Made by a program: the position numbers and the translations under genes
Notes under the pieces: model-generated
The model's database searches: none
The model's input: only the letters and a program-made list of their open reading frames with translations
What the model was told of the DNA's origin: nothing
Origin: Saccharina japonica
Lineage: Eukaryota > Sar > Phaeophyceae > Laminariales > Laminariaceae
Length of the DNA stretch: 64,000 nucleotides
Assembly (NCBI GenBank): GCA_008828725.1
Contig: MEHQ01004461.1
Location: 605,681 to 669,680, forward strand
Direction of reading: 5' to 3'
Part shown: positions 1 to 11,186 of the stretch, piece by piece
Layout of the letters: each line of letters begins with the position of its first letter
Numbering within the stretch: the first letter of the stretch is position 1

Positions 1-167
1 AAACACATTTGCTTCAGTATGTTTACTTTTTATTATTTTTTCCTTTTCGCTTTTTTTTATTTTCTTCTCTTTTTTCTCTTGCATGCACCTGGATTGCTAG
101 CAGGGTAGATCTTGCCTGTCGCATATGGCATTGCATTGTCTGCTCTGCTTACTGCACTGAGCGTAGT

Positions 168-260
168 ATCTCTGTGTCGTAGTTTTGTGACCACGGAACT
201 GGTACCTTTTTAGGATGAAGAATCGGCAAGGACACTGGGTGTGCTGGATGTCGACGAGTA
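168..260 (+). repeat. Dispersed repeat DR2 copy
   Basis: Carries the shared block TGTGACCAC ... TAGGATGAAGAATC ... ACACTGGGTGTG. Related copies lie at 30008-30064 (-), 31283-31350 (-), 54095-54155 (-), 60133-60222 (+) and 62938-63005 (+). Function unknown. At 60133 it directly precedes a tRNA-like SINE head. Confidence 0.6.
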
Positions 261-334
261 GGAAGGAAGGTTTAATGTGAAGAACACACACACATCGATA
301 GAGCAAACAGATAGATCTATACATAGATCATTTG

Positions 335-655
335 ATAGATGGTGTGATAGATCGTTTGATAGATCAATTGATAGATAGTTAAATATATAAATACACCAGG
401 CAGGTAGATCGATATATAGATTGATAGGTAGACAGATAGATATATCGTTTGATAGATAGACAGATAGTTAGATACGTAGATAGATAGATATATAGATAGA
501 TATAGACAGACATAAAATAGATAGGTAGGTAGGTAGGTAGATAGATAGATAAATTGATTGATAGGTAAGTAGAGAGGTAGAGAGGTAGATAGATAGATAG
601 GTAGGTGCGTAGGTAGATGTATATATAGATGTATAGATATATAGATCGAATGTTG
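335..655. repeat. Imperfect GATA tetranucleotide microsatellite
   Basis: About 320 bases of degenerate GATA/GATT/GGTA units. The open frames crossing it (Tyr/Ser/Ile-rich) come from the repeat and are not genes. I see nothing in 1-334 except a dispersed-repeat copy at about 168-260. Confidence 0.9.
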
Positions 656-660
656 GATAT

Positions 661-1467
661 GAAGTAGTTATAGCATGTCCCGAGATTTGTTTTCCCAGGA
701 GTGGTGGAGGCCGGCCCTCTACGACAGCCATGGCGGTGAGATATTCATGTGATCTGAGAGGTGGAAGAGCCTTTCGTGAGATCGGTGTTAATATGTCTGC
801 CCTCTGATAGTGTCCAGCTGTAAACTCGATCACTCGTATCCAGCAAGGATAATAAACCCCTGTCAACATGTACGAGTAGAAGGAAATCAAACAAGGGCGC
901 TACCATTTCACGCGGAATGAAACCTCGACCCCAGTGACAGTCAACAAGAAGATGCAAACCCGACGAGTATCGCAAACGTACGTGTAGCAGGAAACCAAAC
1001 AAGGACGCTATGTTTTCACAACAAAAGGCTAAGATTTGTTTTGTTCTGCACCCGTTTTGGCCGATTGTTGTTATGGTGTTTGTTACAACAACAGGTGGCC
1101 ACCATCTGCATCCCGGCGGTCGATGCGTTCTTCTACAGTTCCAGTGCCGCCCGCTGGGGAGACAAGGTGGGCACACACTGTTTCACTGTATCATGCAATG
1201 ATGAGGTTGATGCTGCAGCTAGCTTTTAAGGGCAGGCGCTCTCTCGGCTGAATGGAAGCGGTGATCATTAACGTAACTAATCAATCCTGAAGGCTTCGGT
1301 GAAAACGGGAACAGCGGTGACCGCAAACAATCAATCCTCAGTCAGTCGCCAGCCAGCAATGGACGATACTGGAATCATCAATCGTCAAGCATCCGTTGTT
1401 GATCATCAATATATTATACTAACCGGATGGGCTTGTTGCCTGTTTTCCCGCGCCCTTGCTTCGCCGC
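661..1467. other. No recognisable feature
   Basis: Only short overlapping open frames on both strands with no recognisable domain and no splice-consistent structure. CAACAA/GTTGTT strings occur near 1060-1100. Confidence 0.5.
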
Positions 1468-1603
1468 ATGATGCTCATGATGATGATGCTGTGGCTGATC
1501 ATGATGATGATGATGATGATGACGATGATGATAATGATGATGACGATGATGATGATGGTGATGATGATGATGATGGTGATGATGATGACGATGATGATGA
1601 TGG

Positions 1604-1686
<83 letters not shown>

Positions 1687-1740
1687 GTGATCATGATCAT
1701 GATCATGATGAATGATAATGATGGTCATCATCATCACGGT
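1468..1740. repeat. GAT/ATC trinucleotide microsatellite
   Basis: About 270 bases of (GAT)n with scattered GGT and GAC variants, ending in GATCAT repeats. It yields poly-Asp, poly-Met and poly-His or poly-Ile frames on the two strands, which are artefacts of the repeat. Confidence 0.95.
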
Positions 1741-2140
1741 GGCGATGGCGATGCTGCGACGATGACCATACAGATATCCTGCATGGAGTGGCGATTCCAC
1801 CTCAAGGTGTGTACAAAGCGAGGCATTAGAAAAGCGGTTTTGTACAAAAAATAGGCATTGAAAAGCGGCACATTGGGAGTGCGTGTATGGAACGCGGTGG
1901 TGCAACCCTGGATGACGTAGAGTAGTACACGTTTTCCAGAAGCAAAAAACAAACGTTACAAACGGATGCCCTCGAGGGCGCTCTGGTTTTGGCTCAGATG
2001 CTTCGCAGTTTAGGGAAATAAGTTTTTGGGTCTTCAGATGCCGGTGGGAGCTTGTTTTGCCCCCGATGGCTCTGTGGATATGTATTTCAGAAGAGATGTC
2101 TGGCCCGGAGAGTTAGTTCACTCAAGATACTTCGGCAGTC

Positions 2141-2386
2141 GAGCAATCCCACGGTAGGGGTACCACTTTTAGGCTCGATATTTTCTGGCCGGTTGTGCTT
2201 CTCACGTGAGTAACCACCGGATACTATTATTACTTTACTGGTATATTTGTTGTTGGACTACCGCATTGGAAGGTTTGGTCGGATTGCGCGAACGAATGTT
2301 CCCGAAGTCATTTTTCGGGTGAGGTACTGAGCTCCTCATGTGAGGAGCTCAGGAAATTTTGCTGCGCCCTTACCGTGGGATTACTC
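2141..2386 (+). mobile_element. TIR element (MITE), variant-end subfamily
   Basis: Ends are inverted repeats GAGCAATCCCACGGTAGGGG and CCCTTACCGTGGGATTACTC, flanked by a 4-bp duplication AGTC. The interior (TTTTTCGGGTGAGGTA..., then a GAGCTCCTCA/TGAGGAGCTC hairpin) matches the GACGC-ended elements below although the end sequence differs. It is 246 bp, non-coding and presumably moved by a transposase encoded elsewhere. Confidence 0.8.
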
Positions 2387-2685
2387 AGTCACAAGAAAAA
2401 AACACCCCAGAGCCCTTCCCCCTCGCCCCCCTTGGCCCAAGCACTGGAGGGTAAATAATCGCGCAGCAGGTTTACATAAGGTACGTATCCGACCAATAAG
2501 TAGTATGTAATATGTAGTATGTAAAGGCAGTGATGGGGACGTTGCGCCCTATTGCAGTATATAGACGCGACACGCCCCTCCTTGCAATGTTCGGTAGACA
2601 ATCCTCTGCCGTGTCGTGTGTGTGGCAAGGATCTTGCTAAGTTTCCGCCTTACCAATTTCCCCCGACCCCCCGTCTCCCTCGGTA

Positions 2686-3160
2686 GACGCGTGCTACGAT
2701 AGAGATACAGGAGAGGTATACCTTTTTTTGGCTGATGTTGTTTCTCAATGACCTAGTAAAGCCTCCTTAACCCAACATCGTCGGAATTTCATTTTTGTGA
2801 TGGGATATTTGTTTTATTTGTTTTATTTGCTACATAAGGTCATGAGATTGTTCATCGATTACTTATTAATAGTACCCAAAATTGCGTGAAAGTGGGGGGG
2901 GGGGCGATAACTGAGCATCCCCGGGCCTACCAATGGATTCCTTAAGAACATGGCCTCTCCGGATGGTGTTACGTACGATTGTGAAGGACTCGTAGGTTTG
3001 TGATGAACTCTATCGCTTCATTTGCAAATCATGCTTGTATTTCGGCACAGACTGATAGTACTGTAGTAGTTAAGAAGGTCAGTTATAGGGTGAGGTGTCC
3101 AGCTCCTCAAGGGAAAAAAGCTCCGAAAACAAAGGGTGCAGCTCTACCGTAACATGCGTC
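2686..3160 (+). mobile_element. GACGC-ended TIR element (MITE), 475 bp
   Basis: Starts GACGCGTGCTACGATAGAG and ends CTACCGTAACATGCGTC. Flanks GGTA and GTTA are a probable 4-bp duplication with one difference. The interior carries the family landmarks TTTTTTTGGCTGA, CCTCCTTAACCCAA and TTGTTCATCG. It is longer than the 247-282 bp copies and contains a short G-run at about 2893-2904. Confidence 0.8.
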
Positions 3161-3184
3161 GTTATAGAATTCCCTCGCGGATCG

Positions 3185-3530
3185 CACTTACTGGCGATGA
3201 CCTGGCCGTACCACCCCCCCCCCCCCCCGCCGGATACTTAGAACTCCTGCGAAAGAACGGGGCTTACCGGGAATAGCCTGACCTTTCCGACCACCACCAA
3301 CCAACCCCCCCCCCAGCCCGGTTTATAGCTCCCGCGTGGATTGGGGCTACCGGCGATCGCCCGACCATACCGCCGCCACCATCCCTCCAATATACAACTC
3401 CCGCGTGGATCAAGCCTACCGGCGATGCCCTGGCCTTACCACCCCCCCTGGTCCACACGACTACGGCCATGCATGAAAATGAAATACACCCCCCCCCCCC
3501 CGGCTTAAACCTCCCCTCGTGAATCAGGCT
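3185..3530. repeat. Degenerate tandem units of 80-100 bp with C-tracts
   Basis: Four or so copies of a unit resembling AACTCCCGCGTGGATCAGGC, TTACCGGCGATGCCCTGGCC, TTACCACCCCC. C-runs of 8-15 interrupt it. The glycine- and proline-rich open frames here follow the repeat. Confidence 0.7.
3453..3501 (+). mobile_element. C-tail element, 3' part only
   Basis: Carries CGACTACGGCCATGCATGAA, AATGAAATACA and a run of 13 C. This is the 3' end of the short poly(C)-tailed family seen whole at 42970-43077. Confidence 0.65.
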
Positions 3531-3705
3531 TACCGACGGTGGTTCCGGGCTAGGGACAAGTCGGCTGCCCGCCTCCACAAACCTGCGAAGAGTAAGCGTG
3601 CCCAAGACGTACTGCCCTCCTATTCCACGTTCGGTGGTAATCCGGCATCGATATCATCCGGCCTTCAGGGGGTCGAGGTGCGTATGGCCACGGCTACGGT
3701 ATTAT

Positions 3706-3800
3706 GGGGGGGGGGGGGGGGTGTACTCATGTTGTGCACGGCCGTAGTCATATGACCATAGACCCTCGCATCCCTACAATGCCAGGACGGAGCGCGTTGG
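3706..3800 (-). mobile_element. C-tail element, minus strand
   Basis: On the + strand a run of 16 G is followed by TGTACTCATG, GGCCGTAGTCATATGACCAT, AGACCCTCGCATCCCTACAA and GGACGGAGC, the reverse complement of the family. A second G-run (3799-3812) abuts the other end. Confidence 0.7.
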
Positions 3801-3812
3801 GGGGGGGGGGGG

Positions 3813-4174
3813 CATTTGTTTAGAGCCGCGTTACGTGTGTATATTTTCAAGCTGTAAGCTTTCGTGTATTTCAACAATATTCGCGATAAATATACTATTA
3901 ATACTAGTATTCTTCGGTGGGACCGATGTGGCCGTGTGAACTCTGTGATGCGGATATAGCAGTGTTACTGTTTTGCTATTTATTACGCTGCTGCAAAACG
4001 AAACTGCTTGGATATTTGCGGAGTAGTACAAGGCCGCACGCGCTAATGGGCGCTAAGCCAGGTAGTGGAAATGAGGGGGTACCGTCTCTATGATAGTTCC
4101 GCCCGCCGTGTAACATGCACCGTGGCAATGCTCCTGGTCACGGTCACGTTTTTGAGACATGTCATACCTATTGG
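3813..4174. other. No recognisable feature
   Basis: AT-richer intergenic sequence with no supported gene or repeat. Confidence 0.4.
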
Positions 4175-4240
4175 GACGCTTGCTACGATGGGAGTACTGC
4201 TGTACCGTTTTTTGGCTGAAACATTTTCTGCATGATGACC

Positions 4241-4610
4241 TATAAAGGGCTATAAAGGGCTATAAAGGGCTATAAAAGGCTATAAAGGGCTATAAAAGGC
4301 TATAACGGGCGTTAAAGGCCTATAAAGGGCTATAAAAGGCTATAAAGGGCTATGAAGGGCTATAAAGGGCTATAAAGGGCTATAAAGGGCTATAAAGGGC
4401 TGTAAAGTGCTATAAAGGGCTATAAAAGGCTATAACGGGCTATAAAAGGCTATAAAGGGCTATAAAAGGCTATAAAGGGCTATAAAGGGCTGTAAAGGGC
4501 TATAAAGGGCTATAAAAGGCTATAAAAGGCTATAAAAGGCTATAAAAGGCTATAAAAGGCTATAAAAGGCTATAAAGGGCTATAAAGGGCTATAAAAGGC
4601 TATAAAAGGC
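4241..4610 (+). repeat. 37 x 10-bp array, TATAAAGGGC/TATAAAAGGC
   Basis: 370 bases in exact 10-bp register with no indel. The two main unit types TATAAAGGGC and TATAAAAGGC are mixed, with a few single variants (TATAACGGGC, TGTAAAGGGC). It replaces the CTAGTAAAGCC stretch seen at this place in the copies at 2686 and 12738, which looks like the seed. Each unit contains a TATA-box-like hexamer. Confidence 0.97.
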
Positions 4611-4680
4611 TCCTTAACCCAAAATCGTGGGCATTTTCCGTCTTGTTTCGCAATATCGGTATGATTTTTGGCATGCCTAC

Positions 4681-4857
4681 GGTAGGCTACTGTAGGCTAC
4701 TGTAGGCTACTGTAGGCTACTGCAGGCCACTGTAGGCTACTGCAGGCTACTGTAGGCTACTGTAGGCTACTGTAGGCTACTGTAGGCTACTGTAGGCTAC
4801 TGTAGGCTACTGAAGGCTACTGTAGGCTACTGTGACTACTGAAGGCTACTGTAGGCC
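4681..4857 (+). repeat. About 17 x 10-bp array, TGTAGGCTAC
   Basis: Sits in the same TIR element 70 bp downstream of the first array and also has a 10-bp period. One unit near 4832 has lost register. The seed is probably the CTTAGGCCGTAGGG / CTTGGGCCGGTGGG segment of sibling copies at 13049 and 12590. Confidence 0.95.
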
Positions 4858-5170
4858 CATGGGGATTGTTCATCGGTTTGCACTTGCACGTTTCTCGAAA
4901 TCACTTTTTTGGGTGGGAAGTGTATGGAGCTCCTACACTACAATCAAGTGATTATCATAACCTCAGACAACAATGGTGCACCTCTACCGTAGGCTTCCTC
5001 GTTGGGTTTATCTTGTTAGATGTTATGGGTTACTTGATAGTGCATCCAGAGATAAACCCCTCCGTCGGTTCATCACTTCCATCGGTATAAGATCGACCCT
5101 GGATACTTCGAGTCACAAACGAAACTGTCATAATCGGGTTTCGCACTGATGATGTTGCTCTTATTTTTAT

Positions 5171-5355
5171 GTTTTTGTTGTCCATCCCATTCATTATCTT
5201 CGCCCTTCTTTTCATTCTCCCTCTTTAGTCGCAACTCGGATCCGGGGTCACAAAGTAGGCTCTTCCCCCCCCCTCCCCACTACGGTACGTGCCTTGCATT
5301 TTTATCACGAGAAGATTTCAGCACTTTCTTCCCTCGTCGACTTGCGTCGGATTCC
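5171..5355 (-). mobile_element. SINE-A body, 5'-truncated
   Basis: Reverse complement of the module GACGAGGGAAGAAAGTGCTG ... GATAAAAATGCAAGGC ... GACCCCGGATCTGAGTTACG ... GGGATGGACAAAAA. Same family as 40916-41258, 51863-52065, 55079-55590, 60221-60554 and 61051-61208. The tRNA-like head is missing here. Confidence 0.8.
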
Positions 5356-6663
5356 AATATTTATATTACTAGATGTTCATGAGTGACCGAAGTGTATAAT
5401 ACAGGAAGTGGTTTACGCACATTGGCAACACACAAAAACATGATGCAATAATAATGCTAAAGTCCTTCTTTTTTTATTTAGCTGCTTCTTAGAAGTCGAC
5501 GCTTTGTGTGCATGGTGCGCACCCTCCGTGAGATGATGTCAATCAGCCGTGTGATAGAAATGCCACTACAAGTACATACAGTAGTAGTAGTACTCGTCAC
5601 ATGTTTAAGGGGTTTTCTTCCTTGGCCTCGAGTCGAGCCCAGCTGCTGAACAAACGTCACTGGAATCAATCTGTCATTTGAGTTTTAACGCAAAGTAGAG
5701 CTTCCCTGTTTGATGTCCTCTTCGGCTTCGTTCTTACTAGTGTTACAGGTAAAAATAGAGTGTTTTGTGTACACCGTAGGTTCTATTTACTAGTGTTTAC
5801 TAGGGTCTCCCGTAATAATATTGCTTTTAATATCATCGTTGCATCCGACAATGTGCATAGCCTGAGCTTCAACGCTGATCATTCATAAGCATGCCCCCTT
5901 AAAGGAGAAAACCTGTGCCAGGTATTACATAATGAATAGTGATCGAAACTTGAGCTAGACATTGTTAGAGGGAAACTACGTGCTGTTTTTTTGTTTTTAA
6001 CGTACTAATCAAACCAGTACTACTGCGCTACTCGTATTAACTGTCTGATCGTTTCGTGTTGCTTACCTCGGCGACTGATCGGATTCCTGCTGTTTGGTGT
6101 TGTTTTGCCCTGCAGGAAGGAAAACACGAACCGGCTCCAACTACCCCCGTGACTGGGAGGGGACCTTCGCTGGTGGCCCCGGAAAATCGGCTCACGATGC
6201 AGATATAATCATGCCGCAAAGCGAAATCATCCAGACGAAGATAGAGCGAAATCATTAGTGTAAAAGAACACGGTTGTTTCCGTGATGGTGAGCTGCTATT
6301 CAGCAGCTGTTTTAGCTCTATCGGCAACCCGTACCTGTATACCGTGATGTGTTTTAGGTGTTCTATGTAGCCCCCCTCAAGAGGCGGGGATGTATTTCGC
6401 TCCTGGTTTTTGCATATTGGCATTGACGGACAGCAGCCCTCGCCCCCCCCCTACCCGACCCTACCCGACCACCCCACCCCACCCCACCCCATCCCACCCC
6501 ACCCCCCGGCACCGGAAAAAAGTCTATGAATTGGAGGCTGTCATCCATATTCAAGAAGGTCTGCATTACAAGAGGCTTTCGTAGGATGTAGCTCACCCTT
6601 TATGCGACTCGCCGAGTACCTCACGGCGCTTCGCGCTTGGTGCTTCAGCGATGTCTGCCTGGT
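5356..6663. other. No recognisable gene
   Basis: Contains a short dispersed segment at about 5869-5910 (GCTTCAACGCTGATCATTCA) repeated at 11094-11140, and a CCCACC/CCCGACC simple stretch at 6441-6510. No domain-bearing frame is seen. Confidence 0.45.
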
Positions 6664-6815
6664 CGGTGAAAACCCGACATGCTCCGTCCCGGCATTGTAC
6701 GGATGCGAGGGTCTATGGTCATACGACTACGGCCATGCAGTACTAATGAGTACCCCGCACCCCCTCCCTCCACCCCCCCCACCCCCCAACCCCTATTCCC
6801 GACCCCCCCCCCCCG
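6664..6815 (+). mobile_element. C-tail element with long C-rich tail
   Basis: GTGAAAACCCGACATGCTCC, GTCCCGGCATTGTACGGATG, GGTCATACGACTACGGCCAT, then 70 bases of interrupted poly(C). It is the same sequence as 42970-43077. Confidence 0.8.
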
Positions 6816-6924
6816 CATTTTTCCTCGCTGGCTAATCGGAGCCTCTCATGCGTGGGATATTTATAGTTAGTTGTGCGCACACCTGTTCACGTGGATACGG
6901 ATCTTCACAGCATGTAGCGAGCGC

Positions 6925-7530
6925 GTTTTAGACTTGGTGGTTTTAGTCACATTCGCTTTGGTAGACCTATTGGTTTAGTGTCATGGGCTTGGTACACTTG
7001 TCGGACCCAAAGTTTTTTGTTTGTTTTTTCATTTGATTTTAAGGCGATTGGTTTTTCTGAGTTATTTGGCAGCCCCACAATGAGGCCAACGATGCACGCG
7101 CGACCCCTGCACATTGTAGAGCATCGCATATGTTTTTTTCGTGTTGGGCTTGAGGAAATGAGAGAGAGCTCCAAAGAAATTAAGTAGGCAGGGGAGAAAA
7201 CTACGAAGACATTCGAGTGCTTGCCAGTGTTTTGACCTGAGCGCATTGTTTTAGACGTAAAGGTGTCAGTGCAGTTAGTTGCTTTTGGTAGAGTTATTGG
7301 TTTAGTCTCGGTGATTGGGTGCACCTGTCGGACTCGATGCTTTCATTATACTTCATTATATTTTACGTATTATTTCATTTTATACTATTTTAAGGCGATC
7401 GGTATGTTTTTTTTGCTATCGGTAGCTCCACAACGAGAGGTCAGCGATACACGCGCGATTCCGGCACATTTATGCAGCACAATATATCTGTATTTTGGCC
7501 TTGCAGAGGGGGAGAAAACTACGAAGAAAC
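6925..7530. repeat. Two-copy tandem duplication, period about 324 bp
   Basis: 6925-7212 and 7249-7530 share in order TTTTAGAC, TTTGGTAGA, ATTGGTTTAGT, GGCGAT, CCACAA..GAGG, ACACGCGCGA and GGGGAGAAAACTACGAAG. The copies have diverged considerably, so the duplication is old. Confidence 0.75.
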
Positions 7531-7532
7531 CA

Positions 7533-7618
7533 ACTGATTGAGTGATTGATTGATTCATTCATTGATTGATCGATTGATCGGTTGATTGATTGATTGATTG
7601 ATTGATGATCGATTGATT
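7533..7618. repeat. ATTG tetranucleotide microsatellite
   Basis: Runs of GATT/ATTG with a few substitutions. Confidence 0.9.
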
Positions 7619-7777
7619 ACGGATTAGACCATACGAGTCATTGCTTGATTGGTGCTGGATGATAAATGCAGTGGCAGGAGTGTTAATATTAGGAAGGACT
7701 CGTACCTACATGCGCGCGCACAACATAACACAGCAGCAGTGCTACCACCCTTGCCCCCCCCTACTGCTACTAGATGG

Positions 7778-8081
7778 AGGTACTTTACCTTTTTGGGGTA
7801 TACGACAGAGGTTCTGTATACTTTTGGGGTATGCGATAGAGGTACTGTACCTTTTTGGGTATGCGATACTGTACCTTTTGGAGTATGCGACATTTTTCTC
7901 GATTTAAACCAAGGTCGTGGATTCACTCATCGGTGTTTTAAGGTTATGGTTATGCGTACATTTTTTCTTGAAAGCCATTTTTGGGTTATACTACAGAGCT
8001 CCTATACTATTAGCAAGTGATTATCATTAGCCTCAGCACAATATGGAACATGGTGCACCCCTGCCTTCTGTGGCGTGCGTC
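7778..8081 (+). mobile_element. Remnant GACGC-type TIR element with a small internal tandem array
   Basis: The right end (CCATTTTTGGGTTATACTAC, AGAGCTCCTATACTATTAGC, GGTGCACCCCTGCCTTCTGT, GGCGTGCGTC) belongs to the family. The left end is replaced by about four 30-38 bp units of the type GGGTATGCGATAGAGGTACT (7778-7890). Confidence 0.65.
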
Positions 8082-9300
8082 TAAGATTATCGTGTTTTTG
8101 TGCTCGAAACATGACATCTATCGGGATCCTTTGAGGGCCAATTGAAGCCACCTATCAGTAGGGTGGGACTTTGGCTAGGAGTAGAGTAAAAGCGAGGGTT
8201 TGCCAACGGACGGAGGCAGGTGCAAGGAGGGGTCTTCAAGAAAGGAGAGCGGCATATTTGTCGGTTTCAGAGCGATGGAAGAGAGACTACTACAGTAAAA
8301 CACCAGTGCGGTATTAGAGGGTTGCAAATGTTTTTCAAGTATCCCCTACTGTATGATAGGGTTGCAAATTTTTTCTCGCCTCTTTATGAGGTACGTGACC
8401 AGCGTTCACGCTGCACAATGAATATAGGATGGCAAATACCTGGTGCATATATGGTATTTTATGGTGTACCTGGCTGTTCGGATATCTGCTGTATGTAGTA
8501 GTTGGTACGCCCTTCCTGTATATATATTAACACTGGTGTATCAGTTATTGTACTGTTAGCAATACAACCCCAACAATACAATAGTATATTATGACGCATG
8601 TTGTTGTTGTTGTTGTGGATTTCTAACTATTAATAAAACACCTGGTATATGCAGTACCACTAGTACGGTTTAGCTATACGTGCGTAGTAGATGGGGGAAT
8701 AAAGTCCGTTTTATGATCTATATAGTATGAAAAGGGTTTGAGTGGAACTTTATCGCGTCGGGAATAGAGGGAGGGGCCAAACGTGGTGCGTCCGGAGGGC
8801 AGAGAGAATGTTGCACACCTGAGACAAATCATATAGGTCATTCCCACTTCGTGATCTACGGCCCACGGATATTTCGGCGCAAATATATGGAGTCTCCTGA
8901 TATGTATGATCTGTATGATCTGTATGATCTACCACGTGTTTCTGGGTGGCAGCCGTATGTATGATCTGCATGATCCAGGTAGGGCAGGTTTCCTGGGTTG
9001 GATCTGTACTACACATACAGATCCTGCACAGCATCCAATAACGGCAGGCTGGGATCTAGATGGTATAGATGATCTGTAGATGATATATCTGTAGACGATG
9101 TGTCCGGCGTGTGGAATGCTTGTAAGGCTTAACCTGGGTTGCGTAAATTGGGGAGAGTGTTTCCTCGCCCGGTAGCTCGCAGCCTGGATAACACAACAAC
9201 TGCCTCCCAGCTATCGATATAGATAAGGAAGATCAGATGTACTACTAATGCTCCTTCGTATTCTTGAGCACGGGACGTTTCGGAAGGCGTTACGCGCGTC
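8082..9300. other. Intergenic, short repeats only
   Basis: Three TGTATGATC units at about 8900-8932. About 8990-9100 holds a dispersed block (ACAGATCCTGCACAGCATCC, AATAACGGCAGGCTGGGATC) also found near 35427-35500 and, in part, at 47770-48060. No supported gene. Confidence 0.5.
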
Positions 9301-9412
9301 GGGGGGGTGGGGGGGGGGTGCACTTCATTTTCATGCATGCCCGTAGTTATATGACCATAGACCCTCGCATCCCTACAATGCCGGGACGGAGCATGTCGGG
9401 TTTTCACCGACT
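9301..9412 (-). mobile_element. C-tail element, minus strand
   Basis: The + strand reads a G-run, then TGCACTTCATTTTCATGCAT, GACCATAGACCCTCGCATCC, GCCGGGACGGAGCATGTCGG, GTTTTCACCGAC. This is the exact reverse of the family at 42970-43077. Confidence 0.82.
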
Positions 9413-10740
9413 AGGGGAGAGGGGGGGTTAGATATACGTATATGGCATTTATTTGTGTGGGAGGGGGGGGGGGGGGTTGTTTGTGTTTCTTGCCTGGGGT
9501 TCGGTCATTTATTTGTTTCTGATTTTAAAACATCAACACATAAACAGCTAGCATCCACCTGAAAGCTGAACGAGGAGCGGCCCCCAAGCTTTCCGAGATA
9601 GATGCTCTCGGTTTTTATATTATGTTTCCATTAAATTTGCCTCCTGACAACGTTTAGGGCTTGTTCAGAACTACTATATATCAAACGGAACACAGTAGTA
9701 GCCCAATTAATTGATTTTGTTTCAGACACGGAAGATGCTATCAGCCATCAAGCAGACCCGAATATTGAATATTGGATTGTGAAAACAGCGACAAAAACTC
9801 CGTGAAAATGCGCTTACGCCACAAATGTAGTTCTCCTTTTGGATGATTCGATTGGCTCCTAACCAAATCTGAAAGCGTTCCTTCTGTTATATGTATGTAC
9901 TGAAGTATAATACAATACTGGTATTGTTGTTGTTGTACGGTACGTGGTGGATCCAAGCGATGGAAACGGGAAAGGCGAGGGGCGAGAAAGTAAGACTGTC
10001 CAACTCTTTTGGGTCGGCGTTTCGAGCTCCTCCGATCGAAACGAGTCATTTCGTACCTCGTGCAACAGGTATTTCACACGCCAGACAGCTCAGACAGATC
10101 AGAGGTCGATCACTTACTTCATGCACAGATCACACGTCAGATCAGTATCAAGGATCTAGATCATCTGTTCATCTGCAAGATGGCGCATTCTACGATATGC
10201 TACGTATTAATACGATAGGGGTAGGAGTACGTATATAGCACCTACTACAGTGGTTTCTGAGGCCCCTCTAGAAAGTAATGACATCCGTAAGTAGGTAAGT
10301 AGTAAATAGTAGTAATGAGGCATTACTATGAAAACGGACACTCAGGCTCGGCTTGAGTCTGTGGCACTTCCCTTTCTTGTCTGAGTAGCGTCGAGAAGAC
10401 GCCAGGTTGTTGGAGCATCCAGGCTTGACGACAACAAGCTGGACGAACGATACGAAGAGCGTGGCAAGGGGGACTGCCCTTGCCGTGCATTCAAGGACCT
10501 TGGGTGTCGTCAGTCAAATTACTTGTGCACGGGACAACATAATATGGGGCTGACGAACATGGCAAGTAGTCTTGGAATACGAACGATCACAGTTGGTAGT
10601 ACAATAAGATACAGATATCTATGGCCTCGACGAATTGTGAAACCAACGCAGGGCATATCCATGCGACCGTTGGGCCGAGAGCCTGGCACCCATGCTACTG
10701 CTATAGATATTAAAGTCCTTGAAATATCAGTACCTGATAA
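9413..10740. other. No recognisable gene
   Basis: A G-run lies at about 9463-9476. The rest is intergenic sequence with overlapping short frames on both strands and no domain. Confidence 0.4.
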
Positions 10741-10797
10741 GGCATTAGCACTATTAGCACTATTAGCACTATTAGCACTATTAGCACTATTAGCACT
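10741..10797. repeat. Six-copy 9-bp tandem, ATTAGCACT
   Basis: Perfect ATTAGCACT units. The LAL-rich frame through it is a repeat artefact. Confidence 0.93.
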
Positions 10798-11186
10798 TCA
10801 CCCAGAAACTGATCTAAACCAATAGCAAAATGAAAATGCACCACGATGGCCCAGATGTACAACGAATATAATATGTCAAACACAAATAGTTTTCCAACGA
10901 TAAGGCATGCCTTACAAGGCATACCTGGTACCTGGTATGCCTTACAAGGCGTGTGCCTTATTGGGTAGAATTCCTCGGATGTGGAGCCCCGGCAGTCACA
11001 AATGTTTTGGCCCAAAAAAGCTACACCTCTACAATATGAGTATTCTTGCCATCCTTAGCAACGTGTACTATTAGTCCTATTACTAGCATGAAAGAGCTTC
11101 AACGTTGATCACTCAGAAACATCCCCTACCCGAAAGAAGAAAACCACGGGGAAAACAAAAATTGCGCTCTGCGCAATAGCTACTCC

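Larger units (their letters stand above)
4175..5000 (+). mobile_element. GACGC-ended TIR element swollen by two internal 10-bp arrays
   Basis: The left end GACGCTTGCTACGATGGGAG and right end CACCTCTACCGTAGG, plus the interior landmarks (TTTTTTGGCTGAAACATTTT, GGCTCCTTAACCCAAAATCG, ATTGTTCATCGG, TATGGAGCTCC), identify the family. TTGG flanks both sides. About 545 bp of the 826 bp are two tandem arrays grown from native element sequence. Confidence 0.85.

Noticed and set aside
1414-1905. Open frames rich in Asp, His, Ile or Met across the GAT array
   Set aside because: They occur in several frames on both strands and are direct products of the trinucleotide repeat.
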